A stretch of DNA of 64,000 nt from assembly GCF_018390555.1 (NCBI RefSeq), contig NZ_JAHBGB010000023.1, positions 1 to 64,000 of the forward strand, written 5' to 3'. Of the stretch, positions 37,653 to 48,973 are shown piece after piece (the stretch's first letter is position 1; every line of letters begins with the position of its first letter). A program made the translations under genes and the position numbers. Source of the DNA: Ancylobacter oerskovii (lineage in GTDB: Bacteria > Pseudomonadota > Alphaproteobacteria > Rhizobiales > Xanthobacteraceae). The notes below the pieces were generated by a model, which was not told where the DNA came from, did not search any database, and saw only the letters and a program-made list of their open reading frames with translations.

Positions 37653-38270
37653 ATGACCGAAGATAACCGCAAGCCGGCGGACGCTTCCGACGAGGTCGCC
37701 GGTACGCCGAGCGAAGAGACCGTCGGCGCGACTGAGAATGGCGAGGATGGCTTCGCCGCCGAGCGCGAGCGCTACGAGGCGGAGATCGCCAGCCTGAAGG
37801 ACAAGTTCCTGCGCGCCTTCGCCGAGGCGGACAATGTGCGCCGCCGTGCCGAACGCGAGGTCGCCGACGCCAAGGTCTACGGCATCACCGGCTTTGCGCG
37901 CGACGTGCTGTCGCTGGCCGACGATTTCGAGCGCGCGCTCGGCACCATCGACGCCGACGCCCGCGCCGGCGCCGAGGGCACGCTGAAGACGCTGCTGGAC
38001 GGCATCGAGCTGACGGCGCGCAGCCTCAACCAGACGCTGGCCAAGCACGGCGTCGCCCGGATCGAGGCCGAAGGCACGAAGTTCGACCCCAACCTGCATC
38101 AGGCGATGTTCGAGGTGCCGAATGCCGAGGTGCCCTCCGGCACCGTGGTGCAGGTGATCCAGCCCGGCTACACCATTGGCGGGCGCGTGCTGCGCCCGGC
38201 GCTGGTCGGCGTCTCCAAGGGCGGCCCGAAGGCCGCTCCGGCCGACGCCCAGGGCAACACGTCCAACTGA
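37653..38270 (+). CDS. grpE: Nucleotide exchange factor GrpE
   Basis: Releases ADP from DnaK in the Hsp70 cycle. The 205-residue protein has an acidic, disordered N-terminus (~1-40), a long coiled coil ([16 protein letters not shown]-type, residues ~38-90, with [17 protein letters not shown]) and the C-terminal beta domain ([47 protein letters not shown]). ATG 37653 is chosen because the stretch upstream (in the hrcA-grpE gap) is not family-like. Its DnaK and DnaJ partners are not in this window. Confidence 0.97.
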   Translation: MTEDNRKPADASDEVAGTPSEETVGATENGEDGFAAERERYEAEIASLKDKFLRAFAEADNVRRRAEREVADAKVYGITGFARDVLSLADDFERALGTIDADARAGAEGTLKTLLDGIELTARSLNQTLAKHGVARIEAEGTKFDPNLHQAMFEVPNAEVPSGTVVQVIQPGYTIGGRVLRPALVGVSKGGPKAAPADAQGNTSN

Positions 38271-38298
38271 CCGGCCTTGTGGGTGCTGGAGCGGCGCC

Positions 38299-39240
38299 TC
38301 AGCGCGGCTCCAGCCCGTCGCGCAGCGCGCGCAGCCCGTCGAAATCGCGGGCGAAATCGTCGGCCGGCAGCACGCCGACCATGCGGATATAGTTGGTGCG
38401 GCCAAAACGCAGCCACTGCACCACCTTCATCGGCTTGCCCGTCTGCAGGTCCGCCGCATTGGCGACGATCTCGATGCCCGGCTGGCCGCCGATGCGCAAC
38501 GGGCCCCCTCGCTCCACCCGCAGGTCGCGCACGCCCGGCACCGAGGCGATCGCCCGCTTGGCAAGGCTTTCGCGTTCGCTCTCGCCGACTTCGCCCGGCA
38601 CGACGCCGGCAATGAAGATCGGACGCCCCTCCTGCGGCGCCGCTTCCTCGCCCTTCACCAGCAGCACCGCCGAATTGCCGAGCACCCGCATGACCTTGAA
38701 ACCTTCCAGCGACTGGAAGGTGAAGGGCAGCCGCGCCAGCATCTCCTCCTGGGTCGGCGGCGCGCGGAACACCACGCTGGCCAGGGTCGCCTCGATGGCG
38801 GCGTCGGAATAGCGGCTGGAGCTCTCTTCAGGCAGCTGCGCGGTCACCAGGGCCGTCTGGCTTTTGCCGCCGGCCAGCATGATCCACTTCTTGAGGGCGA
38901 CCGCCCCGACGCTCTGGTAGCCGGTCAGCACCAGCCCGCGCCCGCCATCGGGGAGCGCGATCTCGCGCTGCCCCTCGACCGTCACGCCCTGCTGCTGCAG
39001 CGTCTCGCGGTTGAAGGTCTTGACGATGGTGTCGAAATCGCCGTGCGGTACTTCCATCACCACGATCGCCGCCTTGGCGGCACGGTCCTCGAAACCCGCC
39101 ACGCCGGGGATGGGCGTCATGCCCTCCGGCGGCTGCATCCCGACCGAGCCGTCATTGGGGAAAACCGGCTCCGCCAGTGCCGCGAGAGGAGAGCCGGCCA
39201 GCGCGGCGATCAGAACGACAGCGCGGACGAGGCGGCGCAT
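38299..39240 (-). CDS. Exported protein of unknown function
   Basis: A 313-residue protein with a clear Sec signal peptide (RRLVRAVVLIAALAGSPLAALAE, cleavage after ALA about residue 23). No known domain is recognised. The mature part alternates beta-like and helical stretches, with repeated ideas such as GRGLVLTGYQ, AIEATLASVVFR and GQPGIEIVANA, suggesting two similar alpha/beta halves. AAGGA lies six bases before ATG 39240. It is convergent with grpE and not clearly in an operon; alkB is 41 bp upstream on the same strand and could be co-transcribed. Location in the periplasm is inferred. Confidence 0.65.
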   Translation of the reverse strand: MRRLVRAVVLIAALAGSPLAALAEPVFPNDGSVGMQPPEGMTPIPGVAGFEDRAAKAAIVVMEVPHGDFDTIVKTFNRETLQQQGVTVEGQREIALPDGGRGLVLTGYQSVGAVALKKWIMLAGGKSQTALVTAQLPEESSSRYSDAAIEATLASVVFRAPPTQEEMLARLPFTFQSLEGFKVMRVLGNSAVLLVKGEEAAPQEGRPIFIAGVVPGEVGESERESLAKRAIASVPGVRDLRVERGGPLRIGGQPGIEIVANAADLQTGKPMKVVQWLRFGRTNYIRMVGVLPADDFARDFDGLRALRDGLEPR

Positions 39241-39281
39241 GGCATGTCCTTCCATGGGAAAGCTTTGGATTGTGTGTCTGC

Positions 39282-39929
39282 TCATAGCGCCGCTTCCCGC
39301 TCCCCGCGAGCCGGATGCACGCGCCGTAACGTCAGATTGATGCGCCCCGGCTGGCCGAGCAGCGTCGAGGTGCCCGCCACAATACGATCTATGCCGTGAA
39401 AGGCCAGCCGGCTCGGCCCCGACAGCAGCAGCGCATCGCCGGAGGCGAGGCGGATCGAGCGGGTCGGGTCGCGGCGCCCGGTGCCGCCGATGCGGAAGAT
39501 CGCGGTATCGCCAAGCGAGAGCGACAGCACCGGCGCCGCGAATTCCTGCTCGTCCCGATCCTGGTGCAGCCCCATGCGGGCCTCGCGGTCGTACCAGTTG
39601 ATCAGGCAGGCTTCGGGAGACAGGTCGGTGCCGGCGAGTTCTTCCCATGCCCGCCGCAACGCGGCCGGGAAGGGCGGCCAGGGCGCGCCGGTCACCGGAT
39701 GCAGCGGCTGGTAGCGATAGCCCGCCTCGTCCGACACCCAGCCGAGCGGCCCGCAATTCGACATCCGCACCGAGAACGGCTTGCCGGTGCGCGGCATGCG
39801 CGGGGTGAACAGCGGCGCCGCCCTGAGCACGTCGCGTATATCGGCGACCAGCGCTTCCTGCGCGGCGCGGTCGAGATAGCCCTGCCACCACAGGCACCCC
39901 GGCGCGAGTTCGAGCGGAAGAGAGGCCAT
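39282..39929 (-). CDS. alkB: Alpha-ketoglutarate-dependent dioxygenase AlkB
   Basis: Repairs alkylated bases (1-methyladenine, 3-methylcytosine) in DNA and RNA by oxidative demethylation. The 215-residue protein shows the Fe(II) ligands HxD in MGLHQDRDE and the distal His in LAFHGIDRI, and the 2-oxoglutarate Arg pair in GRINLTLRRV. Substrate-recognition residues include NWYDREARMGLH and SLSLGDTAIFRIGG. The family end is slightly truncated compared with E. coli but complete in motifs. It lies 9 bp after coaA on the same strand. Confidence 0.95.
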   Translation of the reverse strand: MASLPLELAPGCLWWQGYLDRAAQEALVADIRDVLRAAPLFTPRMPRTGKPFSVRMSNCGPLGWVSDEAGYRYQPLHPVTGAPWPPFPAALRRAWEELAGTDLSPEACLINWYDREARMGLHQDRDEQEFAAPVLSLSLGDTAIFRIGGTGRRDPTRSIRLASGDALLLSGPSRLAFHGIDRIVAGTSTLLGQPGRINLTLRRVHPARGEREAAL

Positions 39930-39938
39930 TGCACGCCC

Positions 39939-40898
39939 TCAGAGCTTGCGCAGCGCCACCGCTTCCACCTCATGATCGCCGCCCTTGTGCAGGATGAGGT
40001 CGGCGCGCTGGCGCGTGGGCAGGATGTTCTCCTGCAGGTTCACCAGGTTGATCGAACGCCAGATGGAACGGGCGGTCTGGTCGGCCTCGGTCCCGGAGAT
40101 GCCGGCATAGCGGTGGAAATAGGCGGCCGGATCGCGGAAGGCGGTCTCGCGCAGCCGCATGAAGCGCTCGACATACCAACGTTCCAGGATCGCCTCGTCG
40201 GCGTCGATATAGATCTTGAAGTCGAAGAAGTCCGACACGAAGGGGATGCCCTGGCCGTCCTTCGGCGGGCGGCTGGTCTGCAGCACGTTCAGCCCCTCGA
40301 CGATGAGGATGTCGGGCTGGTCCACCTCGACGCGCTCATTCGGCGTCACGTCATAGTTGAAATGGCTGTACACCGGCGCGGTCACCGGATGCCGGCCCGC
40401 CTTGATGTCGGTGAGGAAATGCAGCAGCGCCGGCAGGTCGTAGCTTTCCGGGAAGCCCTTCTTCTGCATCAGCCCCTCGCGCTCCAGCACCGCATTGGGC
40501 AGCAGGAAGCCGTCGGTGGTGACCAGCGCCACCTTGGGGGTGTTGGCCCAGCGGGCGAGCAGCGCCTGCAGCACGCGCGAGGTGGTCGACTTGCCCACCG
40601 CCACCGAGCCGGCGACGCCGATGATGTAGGGCATCTTGCCGGCCTGCTCCGGGCCGAGGAACTTCTGCATGGCGCGGAACAGCTTCTGCGTCGCCGCGAC
40701 ATAGATGGACAAGAGCCGCGACAGCGGCAGGTAGATCTGCTCGATCTCCGCCAGGGACAGCCGGTCATTGAGGCCCTGCAGCCGGGCGATCTCCTCCGGC
40801 GTGAGCGGCTGCGGCGTGTCGGCGCGCAGCGCCGCCCATTCGGCACGCGAGAAGTTGCGGAAGGGGGACAGCCCCCTGCGGTCGAGCTTCATGTCCAT
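39939..40898 (-). CDS. coaA: Type I pantothenate kinase
   Basis: First step of coenzyme A synthesis, phosphorylating pantothenate with ATP. The 319-residue protein is of full E. coli CoaA length, with the P-loop [17 protein letters not shown] at about residues 95-110, [22 protein letters not shown]-like KKGFPESYD and YSHFNYDV and the [10 protein letters not shown]-type [11 protein letters not shown] block. ATG 40898 and an in-frame ATG two codons later are both possible. It follows hisE after 126 bp, probably as the end of the his operon. Confidence 0.96.
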   Translation of the reverse strand: MDMKLDRRGLSPFRNFSRAEWAALRADTPQPLTPEEIARLQGLNDRLSLAEIEQIYLPLSRLLSIYVAATQKLFRAMQKFLGPEQAGKMPYIIGVAGSVAVGKSTTSRVLQALLARWANTPKVALVTTDGFLLPNAVLEREGLMQKKGFPESYDLPALLHFLTDIKAGRHPVTAPVYSHFNYDVTPNERVEVDQPDILIVEGLNVLQTSRPPKDGQGIPFVSDFFDFKIYIDADEAILERWYVERFMRLRETAFRDPAAYFHRYAGISGTEADQTARSIWRSINLVNLQENILPTRQRADLILHKGGDHEVEAVALRKL

Positions 40899-41024
40899 GG
40901 ACTGCGTTTCCCCGGGACGGCATATGCCGTCGTCGTCCGGGCGTGATCCTGCCGGACGTTGGTCGACCGTATACCACGTTCACGCCTCGTCGGATACCGG
41001 CAGCCTCCCACCCTGCGGGAGCGG

Positions 41025-41369
41025 CTAGCCGGCGGAACGCGACGCCTTTTCCTCGATGCCCGAACGGGCGGTACGACGACCCAGCTCCGCATAGATGTCC
41101 TCGAGGGAAATTCCCCGCGCATGGAGCAGCACCACGAGATGGTAGAGGAGGTCGGCACTCTCCGAAACGACGGCTTTGGTATCAGCCGCCACCGCCGCCA
41201 GGGCGGTCTCGACCGCTTCCTCGCCGAGCTTCTGGGCGCATTTGGCGACGCCCTTCTCCACCAGCGAGCGGGTGTAGGAGGGCGGACCGCCGCCGGCCAC
41301 CCGCTCGGCGACGATATCGGCCAGATCGTCCAGGGTCACGCGCCGGTCGTCCTTGTTCGCCTTGCTCAT
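41025..41369 (-). CDS. hisE: Phosphoribosyl-ATP pyrophosphatase
   Basis: Second step of histidine synthesis. The 114-residue all-helical MazG-like enzyme has the conserved [27 protein letters not shown] (in parts [15 protein letters not shown]) and [13 protein letters not shown], whose acidic residues bind Mg2+. ATG 41369 is chosen from family similarity; hisF ends 11 bp upstream. As in other alphaproteobacteria it is separate from hisI, which is not in this window. Confidence 0.96.
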   Translation of the reverse strand: MSKANKDDRRVTLDDLADIVAERVAGGGPPSYTRSLVEKGVAKCAQKLGEEAVETALAAVAADTKAVVSESADLLYHLVVLLHARGISLEDIYAELGRRTARSGIEEKASRSAG

Positions 41370-41380
41370 CCCCGGCCTCC

Positions 41381-42169
41381 TCAGCCCCGCCGCACCGGCA
41401 GGCCCGCCTCGGCGAGGCGGTCCTTGGCGGCCCCGATGGTGAAGGTGCCGAAATGGAAGATCGAGGCGGCCAGCACCGCGCTCGCCCCGCCGTCGCGAAT
41501 CCCCTGCACCAGATGGTCCAGCGTGCCGACGCCGCCGGAAGCGATCACCGGCACGGTGACGGCATCGGAAACGGCGCGGGTCAGCTTCAGGTCGAAGCCC
41601 TCGCCGGTGCCGTCGCGATCCATGGAGGTGAGCAGGATCTCGCCCGCCCCCAGCGCCACCACCTCGCGGGCATACTCCACCGCGTCGATGCCGGTGCGGT
41701 TGCGCCCGCCATGGGTGAAGATCTCCCAGCGATCCTCTTCGCCGGGCTGCGACACCTTCTTGGCGTCGATGGCGACGACGATGCACTGCTCGCCGAACTT
41801 TTCCGCCGCCTCGCGCACGAATTCCCGCCGGTTCACCGCCGCGGTGTTGATCGACACCTTGTCGGCGCCGGCATTCAGCAGCGCACGTATATCCTCCACC
41901 GTGCGCACGCCGCCGCCGACGGTGAGCGGCATGAAGCATTGCTCGGCGGTGCGGCTCACCACGTCGATCAGCGTGCTGCGCGCCTCGACGCTGGCGGTGA
42001 TGTCGAGGAAGCAGAGTTCGTCGGCGCCGGCGGCGTCATAGGCCTTGGCGGCCTCCACCGGATCGCCGGCGTCGCGCAGGTCGACGAACTTCACGCCCTT
42101 CACCACCCGCCCGTCCTTCACGTCGAGGCAGGGGATGACGCGGACCTTCAGCAGGGAATCGCCGCTCAC
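41381..42169 (-). CDS. hisF: Imidazole glycerol phosphate synthase subunit HisF
   Basis: Cyclase subunit that uses ammonia from HisH to make imidazole glycerol phosphate and AICAR. A (beta/alpha)8 barrel of 262 residues with the catalytic aspartates in [15 protein letters not shown] (Asp16) and [13 protein letters not shown], and phosphate-binding loops GGGVRT and ASGGVG. GTG 42169 overlaps the hisA stop by 4 bp (GTGA). Confidence 0.97.
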   Translation of the reverse strand: MSGDSLLKVRVIPCLDVKDGRVVKGVKFVDLRDAGDPVEAAKAYDAAGADELCFLDITASVEARSTLIDVVSRTAEQCFMPLTVGGGVRTVEDIRALLNAGADKVSINTAAVNRREFVREAAEKFGEQCIVVAIDAKKVSQPGEEDRWEIFTHGGRNRTGIDAVEYAREVVALGAGEILLTSMDRDGTGEGFDLKLTRAVSDAVTVPVIASGGVGTLDHLVQGIRDGGASAVLAASIFHFGTFTIGAAKDRLAEAGLPVRRG

Positions 42170-42900
42170 GCCGAGACCCCCGCCACCAGCGCCAGCGCGG
42201 CGCGCGGATCCAGCCTTCCGTCATAGAGGGCCCGGCCGGTAATGGCGCCTTCGAGCTTTTTCGCGCGCGGCTCCAGCAGGGCCTTCACATCCTCTATGGA
42301 GGCGAGGCCGCCGGAGGCGATCACCGGGATCGAGATGGCCTCGGCCAGCGCGATGGTGGCGTCGAGATTGAGCCCCTTCAGCAGGCCGTCGCGGGAAATG
42401 TCGGTGTAGATGATGGCGGCGACGCCGGCATCCTCGAAACGCTGCGCCAGCTCGAGCGCGCCGAGGTCGGAGGTCTCCGCCCAGCCCTCGACCGCCACGC
42501 GGCCGTCCTTGGCGTCGAGCCCGACCGCCACCCGGCCGGGGAAGCGGCGGGCCGCCTCCTTCACGAAGGCCGGGTCGCGCACCGCCGCCGTGCCGAGGAT
42601 GACGCGGGTGACGCCCTTGCCCAGCCACGCCTCGACGCCGGCGAGGTCGCGAATGCCGCCGCCGAGTTGCACGGGCATGCCCACCGCCTCGAGAATGCGG
42701 TCGACCGCCTCGGCGTTCACCGGCTTGCCGGCGAAGGCACCGTCGAGATCGACGATGTGCAGGTAGCGGAAGCCCTGCGCCTCGAATTCAGCCGCCTGCT
42801 GGGCGGGATCGTGGTTGAACACGGTGGCGCGTGCCATGTCGCCCTGCTGCAGGCGCACGCACTTGCCGTCCTTGAGATCGATGGCGGGAAAGAGGATCAC
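42166..42900 (-). CDS. hisA: ProFAR isomerase HisA
   Basis: Amadori isomerase of the histidine pathway. The 244 residues match the E. coli length (245). The catalytic Asp pair is in [14 protein letters not shown] near the N-terminus and [10 protein letters not shown] in the second half; QLGGGIRD and ASGGL are the phosphate loops. GTG 42900 overlaps the hisH stop by 4 bp, so hisH, hisA and hisF are translationally coupled in series. Confidence 0.97.
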   Translation of the reverse strand: MILFPAIDLKDGKCVRLQQGDMARATVFNHDPAQQAAEFEAQGFRYLHIVDLDGAFAGKPVNAEAVDRILEAVGMPVQLGGGIRDLAGVEAWLGKGVTRVILGTAAVRDPAFVKEAARRFPGRVAVGLDAKDGRVAVEGWAETSDLGALELAQRFEDAGVAAIIYTDISRDGLLKGLNLDATIALAEAISIPVIASGGLASIEDVKALLEPRAKKLEGAITGRALYDGRLDPRAALALVAGVSA

Positions 42901-43553
42901 GGCGTCCACGTCAGGAAATTGGCGAGCAGAGCGAGGCCGAGGCGCTGGCTCTTCTCGGGATGGAACTGGGTGCCGGCGAGGTTGTCGCGGGCGACGACCG
43001 CGGTGACCTTGCCGCCATAATCGGTGGTCGCCACGAGCTCGTCCTCCCGCGCCGCGGCGAGATGATAGGAATGCACGAAATAGGCATCGAGCCCTTCCGC
43101 GCCGGTGGGGATGCCGTCGAGCAGCGGGTGCGCGCGCCGGAGGTTCAGCGCATTCCATCCCATATGCGGGATCTTCAGCGCCGCGTCGCCCGGCACGATC
43201 TTCACCACGTCGCCGGCGATCCAGCCCAGGCCCGGCGTCACGCCGTGCTCGAGGCCGCGCGTCGCCATGAGCTGCAGGCCGACGCAGATGCCGAGGAAAG
43301 GCCGGCCCTTCGCGATCACCGCCTCGTTCAGCGCCTCGACCATGCCGTCCACCGCATCGAGGCCGCGGCGGCAATCGGCATAGGCGCCGACGCCGGGCAG
43401 CACGATGCGATCGGCCTGGCGCACCACCTCGGGATCGCTCGTCACCACCACCCGGGCGCCGGATCCGCTCTCGCGGGCGGCGCGCTCCAGCGCCTTGCCC
43501 GCCGAATGCAGGTTGCCCGAGCCGTAATCGATCAGCGCCACCGTATCGTTCAT
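42897..43553 (-). CDS. hisH: Imidazole glycerol phosphate synthase subunit HisH
   Basis: Glutaminase partner of HisF (218 residues). The class I amidotransferase triad is visible: nucleophile Cys in [11 protein letters not shown] (about residue 88) and His/Glu in [10 protein letters not shown] near the C-terminus. The N-terminal [13 protein letters not shown] and LPGVGAYAD are family hallmarks. ATG 43553 overlaps the DUF2628 gene by 4 bp. Confidence 0.97.
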   Translation of the reverse strand: MNDTVALIDYGSGNLHSAGKALERAARESGSGARVVVTSDPEVVRQADRIVLPGVGAYADCRRGLDAVDGMVEALNEAVIAKGRPFLGICVGLQLMATRGLEHGVTPGLGWIAGDVVKIVPGDAALKIPHMGWNALNLRRAHPLLDGIPTGAEGLDAYFVHSYHLAAAREDELVATTDYGGKVTAVVARDNLAGTQFHPEKSQRLGLALLANFLTWTP

Positions 43554-43984
43554 CGACGTACCGCCTCCGGGAACAGGCCGAGCACCGGGCCGGGCGCGAC
43601 GCTCCCGCCGAGCCGCGTCTCGAAGAAGCGCCGCTCGGCGGCCTCGGCGCCATCGGCGCTCACCACCCCGGCTTCCTCGAAGCCGAGGCGGACGAGCTTC
43701 AGGCGCCGCAGCGTCGGCAGCTCCAGCGCCACGAACAGATGCGGGATCAGCAGCACGGCGAGGAAGCCGGTGCCGAGCTCGAATCTGACATAAGCCGCCA
43801 GCAGCGCCGCCTCGATCACCACATAGGCGAAGGCCGCCAGCCACAGCCGGTTCGCCAGCAGCACCAGCGGCGCGAAGAACAGCGCCCGCCAGGCGAACGC
43901 CTCGCGCACCAGCACCACCCGCTCGGACCAGCCGGCTTCGCCGGTCACGGTCTCCTCGGGCTCGAATACGGTCCACACAGCCAT
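43550..43984 (-). CDS. DUF2628 membrane protein inside the his operon
   Basis: A 144-residue protein with two or three hydrophobic helices (about residues 32-75 and 80-92) in the middle and a charged C-terminus, matching DUF2628, which has no known function. It sits between hisB (17 bp) and hisH (4-bp overlap), a position seen in several Hyphomicrobiales, so it is co-expressed with histidine genes. No residue pattern suggests an enzyme. Confidence 0.8.
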   Translation of the reverse strand: MAVWTVFEPEETVTGEAGWSERVVLVREAFAWRALFFAPLVLLANRLWLAAFAYVVIEAALLAAYVRFELGTGFLAVLLIPHLFVALELPTLRRLKLVRLGFEEAGVVSADGAEAAERRFFETRLGGSVAPGPVLGLFPEAVRR

Positions 43985-44001
43985 CGTCCGTCCTTCCGGC
44001 C

Positions 44002-44595
44002 TCAGCCGCCGAGGCTGCCCTTGGTCGAGGGGATCTCGCCCGCCGACGCCGGATCGATCGCCACCGCCGTCCTCAGCGCCCGCGCCAGCCCCTTGAAGCA
44101 GCTCTCGGCGATGTGGTGGGCGTTGGCGCCGTACAGCGTCTCGACATGCAGGGTGACGCCGGCATGGATGGCGAAGGCCTGGAAGAACTCGCGCACCAGC
44201 TCGGTGTCGAACTCGCCGATCTTCGCCACGGCGAAGTCGGTGCGGAAGACGAGGAAGGGCCGGCCGGAAATATCGAGCGCGACGCGGGTCAGCGTCTCGT
44301 CCATGGGCATATGCAGGCTGGCATAGCGGGTGATGCCGCGCATGTCGCCCAGCGCCTGGCGCACCGCCTGCCCGAGCGCGATGCCGACATCCTCCACCGT
44401 ATGATGGAAGTCGATATGCGTGTCGCCCTTCGCCGCCACCTCCATGTCGATCCGCGAATGGCGGGCGAGCAGGTCCAGCATGTGGTCGAAAAAGCCCACG
44501 CCGGTGGCAATCGACGCCTTGCCGGTACCATCGAGGTTCACGGCGAGGCGGATATCTGTTTCCTTGGTGGCGCGGGTAATGGACGCCTTACGCAT
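44002..44595 (-). CDS. hisB: Imidazoleglycerol-phosphate dehydratase
   Basis: Sixth step of histidine synthesis. The 197-residue protein is the monofunctional dehydratase, without the phosphatase domain fused in E. coli. Metal-binding motifs include [16 protein letters not shown] (His in HMLDLLARH), [22 protein letters not shown] and the late [21 protein letters not shown] 44595 is divergent from the MFS gene with 138 bp between. It heads the his operon hisB-DUF2628-hisH-hisA-hisF-hisE(-coaA). Confidence 0.97.
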   Translation of the reverse strand: MRKASITRATKETDIRLAVNLDGTGKASIATGVGFFDHMLDLLARHSRIDMEVAAKGDTHIDFHHTVEDVGIALGQAVRQALGDMRGITRYASLHMPMDETLTRVALDISGRPFLVFRTDFAVAKIGEFDTELVREFFQAFAIHAGVTLHVETLYGANAHHIAESCFKGLARALRTAVAIDPASAGEIPSTKGSLGG

Positions 44596-44733
44596 GATCG
44601 GGCTCCCGGAAGAGCCGGCGTCTTAGCAGCATTGCCGGCCCGGCGCCACCCAAAGCCGCCCGCGCCCGCCAAGGGGCTGGCAGGGCTTCCACTTTGCCGT
44701 CATCATCGCTTTTCGCCATCCCGGAGCGAGCCC

Positions 44734-45963
44734 ATGGATTCCGCTGCGCTGCGCGCCCGCGCGCCGTTGTTCCTCGCCGTCTTCATCGACATCTTCTCCT
44801 TCGGGCTGATGTACCCGCTGATCGTCGCGCTGTTCGGCGGCGGCTGGGTGGCGCAGGCCTATGCGCCGGCGACCCGCGACGCCCTGCTGTCGCTCGCCTT
44901 CGCGCTGTTTCCGATCGGCATGTTCTTCGGCGCCTCGCTGCTCGGCGACCTGTCCGATGCGCTCGGCCGCCGGCGGACGCTGATGATCTGCATGGGCGGC
45001 CTCGCCGCCGGCTACGGGCTGATGTGGGCGGCGCTGGAGATCGGCCATCTCTGGCTGTTCTTCCTCGGCCGCCTCGCCTGCGGGCTGATGGCCGGCACGG
45101 CGCCGATCGCCCAGGCGTCGGTGGTCGATGCCGCCCCCGAAGACCAGCGCAGCGCCGCCATGGCGCAGGTGGTGCTGGTCAACACGCTCGGCATGGTGGC
45201 CGGGCCGGCGATCGGCGGCGTGCTCGGCCACTGGGACTTCCGCCTGCCGCTCGGCCTCGCGCTGGCTCTCTGCCTCGTGACCCTCGCGCTGCTGCGCCGG
45301 GCGCATTTCGCGAGCGACGAGGTCCGCCGCGCCCTGCAGCTCGACTGGAAGCAGCCCTTCCGCCTGCTGGCCCGCCTCCGCGAGCGGCCCGCCATCCAGC
45401 GGCCGGCCGCCGCCTTCTTCCTGTTCCAGCTCGGCTTCCTGATCTACTACACCTTCATCCTCGTCGAGATGCAGGCCTCCTACGGCTTCTCCACCGCCGG
45501 GCTCGGCCTGTTCTCCATGGTGATGGGAATCGGCTGCGTGGTCTCTTCCGCCTGGGGATTCAAGGCGCTGCGGGCGCGGTTCGCCAGCGACCGGCCGGTG
45601 ACGCTGATCGGCCTCGCCCTGTGCGGGCTGTTCGTGGCGGCGAGTTCCCTGCCGGTGCCGGCCTGGGGACAGATCGCCTTCGCCTTCCTGTCCACCTTCA
45701 CCAATATCTTCGCCTTCATCACGCTCCTGGCGGCCATCTCCTCCTGCGTCGACGAGAGCGAGCGCGGCTGGGCGCTCGGCATCGCCAATGCCGGGGTCGC
45801 GCTGTGCGTGTTCGTCGCCGGCCTGCTCACCAGCCTGCTCACCCTGTTCTCCAGCGACGCCTTCCTGCTGGCGGGCGGGCTGATCGTGCTGGCGGGCCTC
45901 GTCCCGGCCGCCGGCATGGGCGGGAACGCGGCTGTTGCGAAACCGCCGCTCGTAGCTAAGTAA
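44734..45963 (+). CDS. MFS transporter, TCR/Tet-like
   Basis: A 409-residue, 12-helix major facilitator. The motif A loop between helices 2 and 3 reads [14 protein letters not shown], and helix 4-5 carries the antiporter-like [11 protein letters not shown] and [12 protein letters not shown] (motif C-like). Closest in pattern are TetA-type drug/proton antiporters. A CGGAG sequence lies before ATG 44734. It is divergent from hisB and 22 bp upstream of hslV, so read-through into the protease operon is possible. The substrate is unknown. Confidence 0.87.
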   Translation: MDSAALRARAPLFLAVFIDIFSFGLMYPLIVALFGGGWVAQAYAPATRDALLSLAFALFPIGMFFGASLLGDLSDALGRRRTLMICMGGLAAGYGLMWAALEIGHLWLFFLGRLACGLMAGTAPIAQASVVDAAPEDQRSAAMAQVVLVNTLGMVAGPAIGGVLGHWDFRLPLGLALALCLVTLALLRRAHFASDEVRRALQLDWKQPFRLLARLRERPAIQRPAAAFFLFQLGFLIYYTFILVEMQASYGFSTAGLGLFSMVMGIGCVVSSAWGFKALRARFASDRPVTLIGLALCGLFVAASSLPVPAWGQIAFAFLSTFTNIFAFITLLAAISSCVDESERGWALGIANAGVALCVFVAGLLTSLLTLFSSDAFLLAGGLIVLAGLVPAAGMGGNAAVAKPPLVAK

Positions 45964-45985
45964 GGGCTCTGTCCCGGAGTCCTTC

Positions 45986-46558
45986 ATGAACAGCAGCGGC
46001 TTTCCCACCCAGCATTCCCCCGACACCATCTACGGCACCACCATCGTCTCGGTGCGCGACGGCAAGCGCGTGACCATTGGCGGCGACGGGCAGGTGACGC
46101 TCGGGGCCACGGTGATGAAGTCTAATGCCCGCAAGGTGCGCCGGCTCGGCAAGGGCGACGTCATCGGCGGCTTCGCCGGCGCCACCGCCGACGCCTTCAC
46201 CCTGTTCGAGCGGCTCGAGGCCAAGCTCGAGCAGTATCCCGGCCAGTTGCAGCGCGCCGCCGTCGAACTCGCCAAGGACTGGCGCACCGACCGCTATCTG
46301 CGCCGGCTGGAAGCGATGATGATCGTCGCGGACGCCAAGATCACCCTGGTCCTCACCGGCACCGGCGACGTGCTGGAGCCGCAGAACGGCATCGCCGCCA
46401 TCGGCTCGGGCGGCAACTATGCGCTGGCGGCGGCCCGGGCGCTCGCCGATGGCGGGCAGGACCCGGAGGCGATCGTGCGCCGGAGCCTGGAGATCGCCGC
46501 CGACATCTGCATCTACACCAATGGCAACCTCACCATCGAGACGCTCGACATCGCCTGA
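45986..46558 (+). CDS. hslV: ATP-dependent protease subunit HslV (ClpQ)
   Basis: Proteolytic subunit of the HslUV two-component protease. The 190-residue precursor has a 17-residue leader before [13 protein letters not shown]; the first Thr (Thr18) becomes the N-terminal nucleophile after processing. Other motifs are [36 protein letters not shown] and [19 protein letters not shown]. hslU follows 98 bp downstream. The order hslV-hslU next to the his operon is common in Hyphomicrobiales. Confidence 0.97.
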   Translation: MNSSGFPTQHSPDTIYGTTIVSVRDGKRVTIGGDGQVTLGATVMKSNARKVRRLGKGDVIGGFAGATADAFTLFERLEAKLEQYPGQLQRAAVELAKDWRTDRYLRRLEAMMIVADAKITLVLTGTGDVLEPQNGIAAIGSGGNYALAAARALADGGQDPEAIVRRSLEIAADICIYTNGNLTIETLDIA

Positions 46559-46656
46559 GCCCGGCATCGCCGGCCCCGCGCCATCGACACTTCCCGCCCG
46601 ACACCGGATCGGCGCCGTGCGCCCGGCGCCACGGACTGCCGAGAGGACCTGACCCC

Positions 46657-47967
<1,311 letters not shown>

Positions 47968-47972
47968 GCCGC

Positions 47973-47988
47973 GGTTTCACGTGAATCA
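47973..47988. promoter_or_regulatory. parS-like site between hslU and the XRE gene
   Basis: GGTTTCACGTGAATCA matches the parS consensus TGTTTCACGTGAAACA at 14 of 16 positions with the central TTTCACGTGAA intact. It fills most of the 29-bp gap between two convergent stop codons, where no promoter is needed. It lies ~7.6 kb left of the ppsR-hemE origin region. Confidence 0.65.
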
Positions 47989-47996
47989 GCCGGGGA

Positions 47997-48362
47997 TTAG
48001 CCGGGCCGGCTCAGGATCTTGAGCCGGCCCAGCAATTCCGCCACCGCTTCCTGCGGCAGGGTAGCGATCTCGCGGGCGAGCAGATTGGCGAGCTCGGTGG
48101 CCTCGGGAGACAGGCCGGCGGTGTCGACCACCACGCGGGGATCGGACATGTCGGCCAGCATCCGCAAGGCCTCGGCCTCGTCCCAGATGACGTTGAAATA
48201 GGCCATGATGCGCTGGAGCATCAGCCAGGTGGGTTGGCCGCGCTTGCCGTGCTCCAGCGCCGAAAGATAGGCGGGGGAGACGCCGATCTGCTCCGCCATC
48301 TGGCTGAGCGTCACGCCGCGCTCGGCGCGCATCTCCCGCATGCGGCGGCCGAAGGGGGTCAT
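47997..48362 (-). CDS. XRE-family helix-turn-helix protein
   Basis: A 121-residue protein with an N-terminal Cro/C1-type HTH (residues ~5-60; MREMRAERGVTLSQMAEQIGVSPAYLSALEHGKRG in parts LSQMAEQIGVSPAYLS) and a helical C-terminal half (~65-121) that may dimerise. It is the last gene of mltA-smr-xre and overlaps smr by 4 bp. The target is unknown; the association with cell-wall and Smr genes is conserved in alphaproteobacteria. Confidence 0.9.
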   Translation of the reverse strand: MTPFGRRMREMRAERGVTLSQMAEQIGVSPAYLSALEHGKRGQPTWLMLQRIMAYFNVIWDEAEALRMLADMSDPRVVVDTAGLSPEATELANLLAREIATLPQEAVAELLGRLKILSRPG

Positions 48363-48973
48363 CGCCGGACCTCCCGCACCCGGCGCAGGCGCACATAGAG
48401 CGCGCCCTCGCCGCCATGGCCGCGGCTCGCGGTCTCGAAGCCGATGACGATCTGGCGCAGCGCCGGCTCCGCCAGCCATTGCGGCACCAGGCGGCGCAGC
48501 ACCCCGCGCTCGCCCTCGCCGAAAAGCGGCGACGCCCCACTCGTTGCCGGGCCACCTCCCTTGCCGGTGATCACCAGCACCACCGCATGGCCCTGTCCCT
48601 GTGCCGAACGCAGGAAGGCCGCCAGCCGGTGATGCGCCGCCGCCTGCGTCAGTCCGTGCAGATCCAGCCGCGCATCCACCTCGGCGCCGCGCGACAGGCG
48701 CCGCCGCAGCTTCGGCTCCAGCGGCGCCAGCGGCGGCGGGGCGGGAAGACGGGTCCGTTCCGCGGGCCTGGACGGCGCCGGGGCCGGGGAAGCCGGCTTC
48801 GGCTCCTCCTCGCCGAGCAACTCCTTGAAGTCGGGGGCCGGCTTCGCCGCCGCCGGAGGCTCCGGGCGCAGCCGGCGCACCGAGCGCGTGACGTGCTCCC
48901 ACAAGGCCTTTTCCTTGGCCGCCAGCCCCCTGCGGCGACGGGAGGAGCGGGGAGGCGGATCCTCGGCGCTCAT
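48359..48973 (-). CDS. Smr-domain protein
   Basis: A 204-residue protein with a charged, Pro/Ala-rich N-terminal ~95 residues and a C-terminal Smr domain (about 98-204). The domain has the LDLHGLTQ motif (nuclease-type DLHG) and the later VITGKGGG (TGxG) loop. Smr domains occur in MutS2 and stand-alone proteins with DNA/RNA-nicking activity. It overlaps mltA and the XRE gene by 4 bp each, so all three are translated together. The substrate is not known. Confidence 0.93.
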   Translation of the reverse strand: MSAEDPPPRSSRRRRGLAAKEKALWEHVTRSVRRLRPEPPAAAKPAPDFKELLGEEEPKPASPAPAPSRPAERTRLPAPPPLAPLEPKLRRRLSRGAEVDARLDLHGLTQAAAHHRLAAFLRSAQGQGHAVVLVITGKGGGPATSGASPLFGEGERGVLRRLVPQWLAEPALRQIVIGFETASRGHGGEGALYVRLRRVREVRR

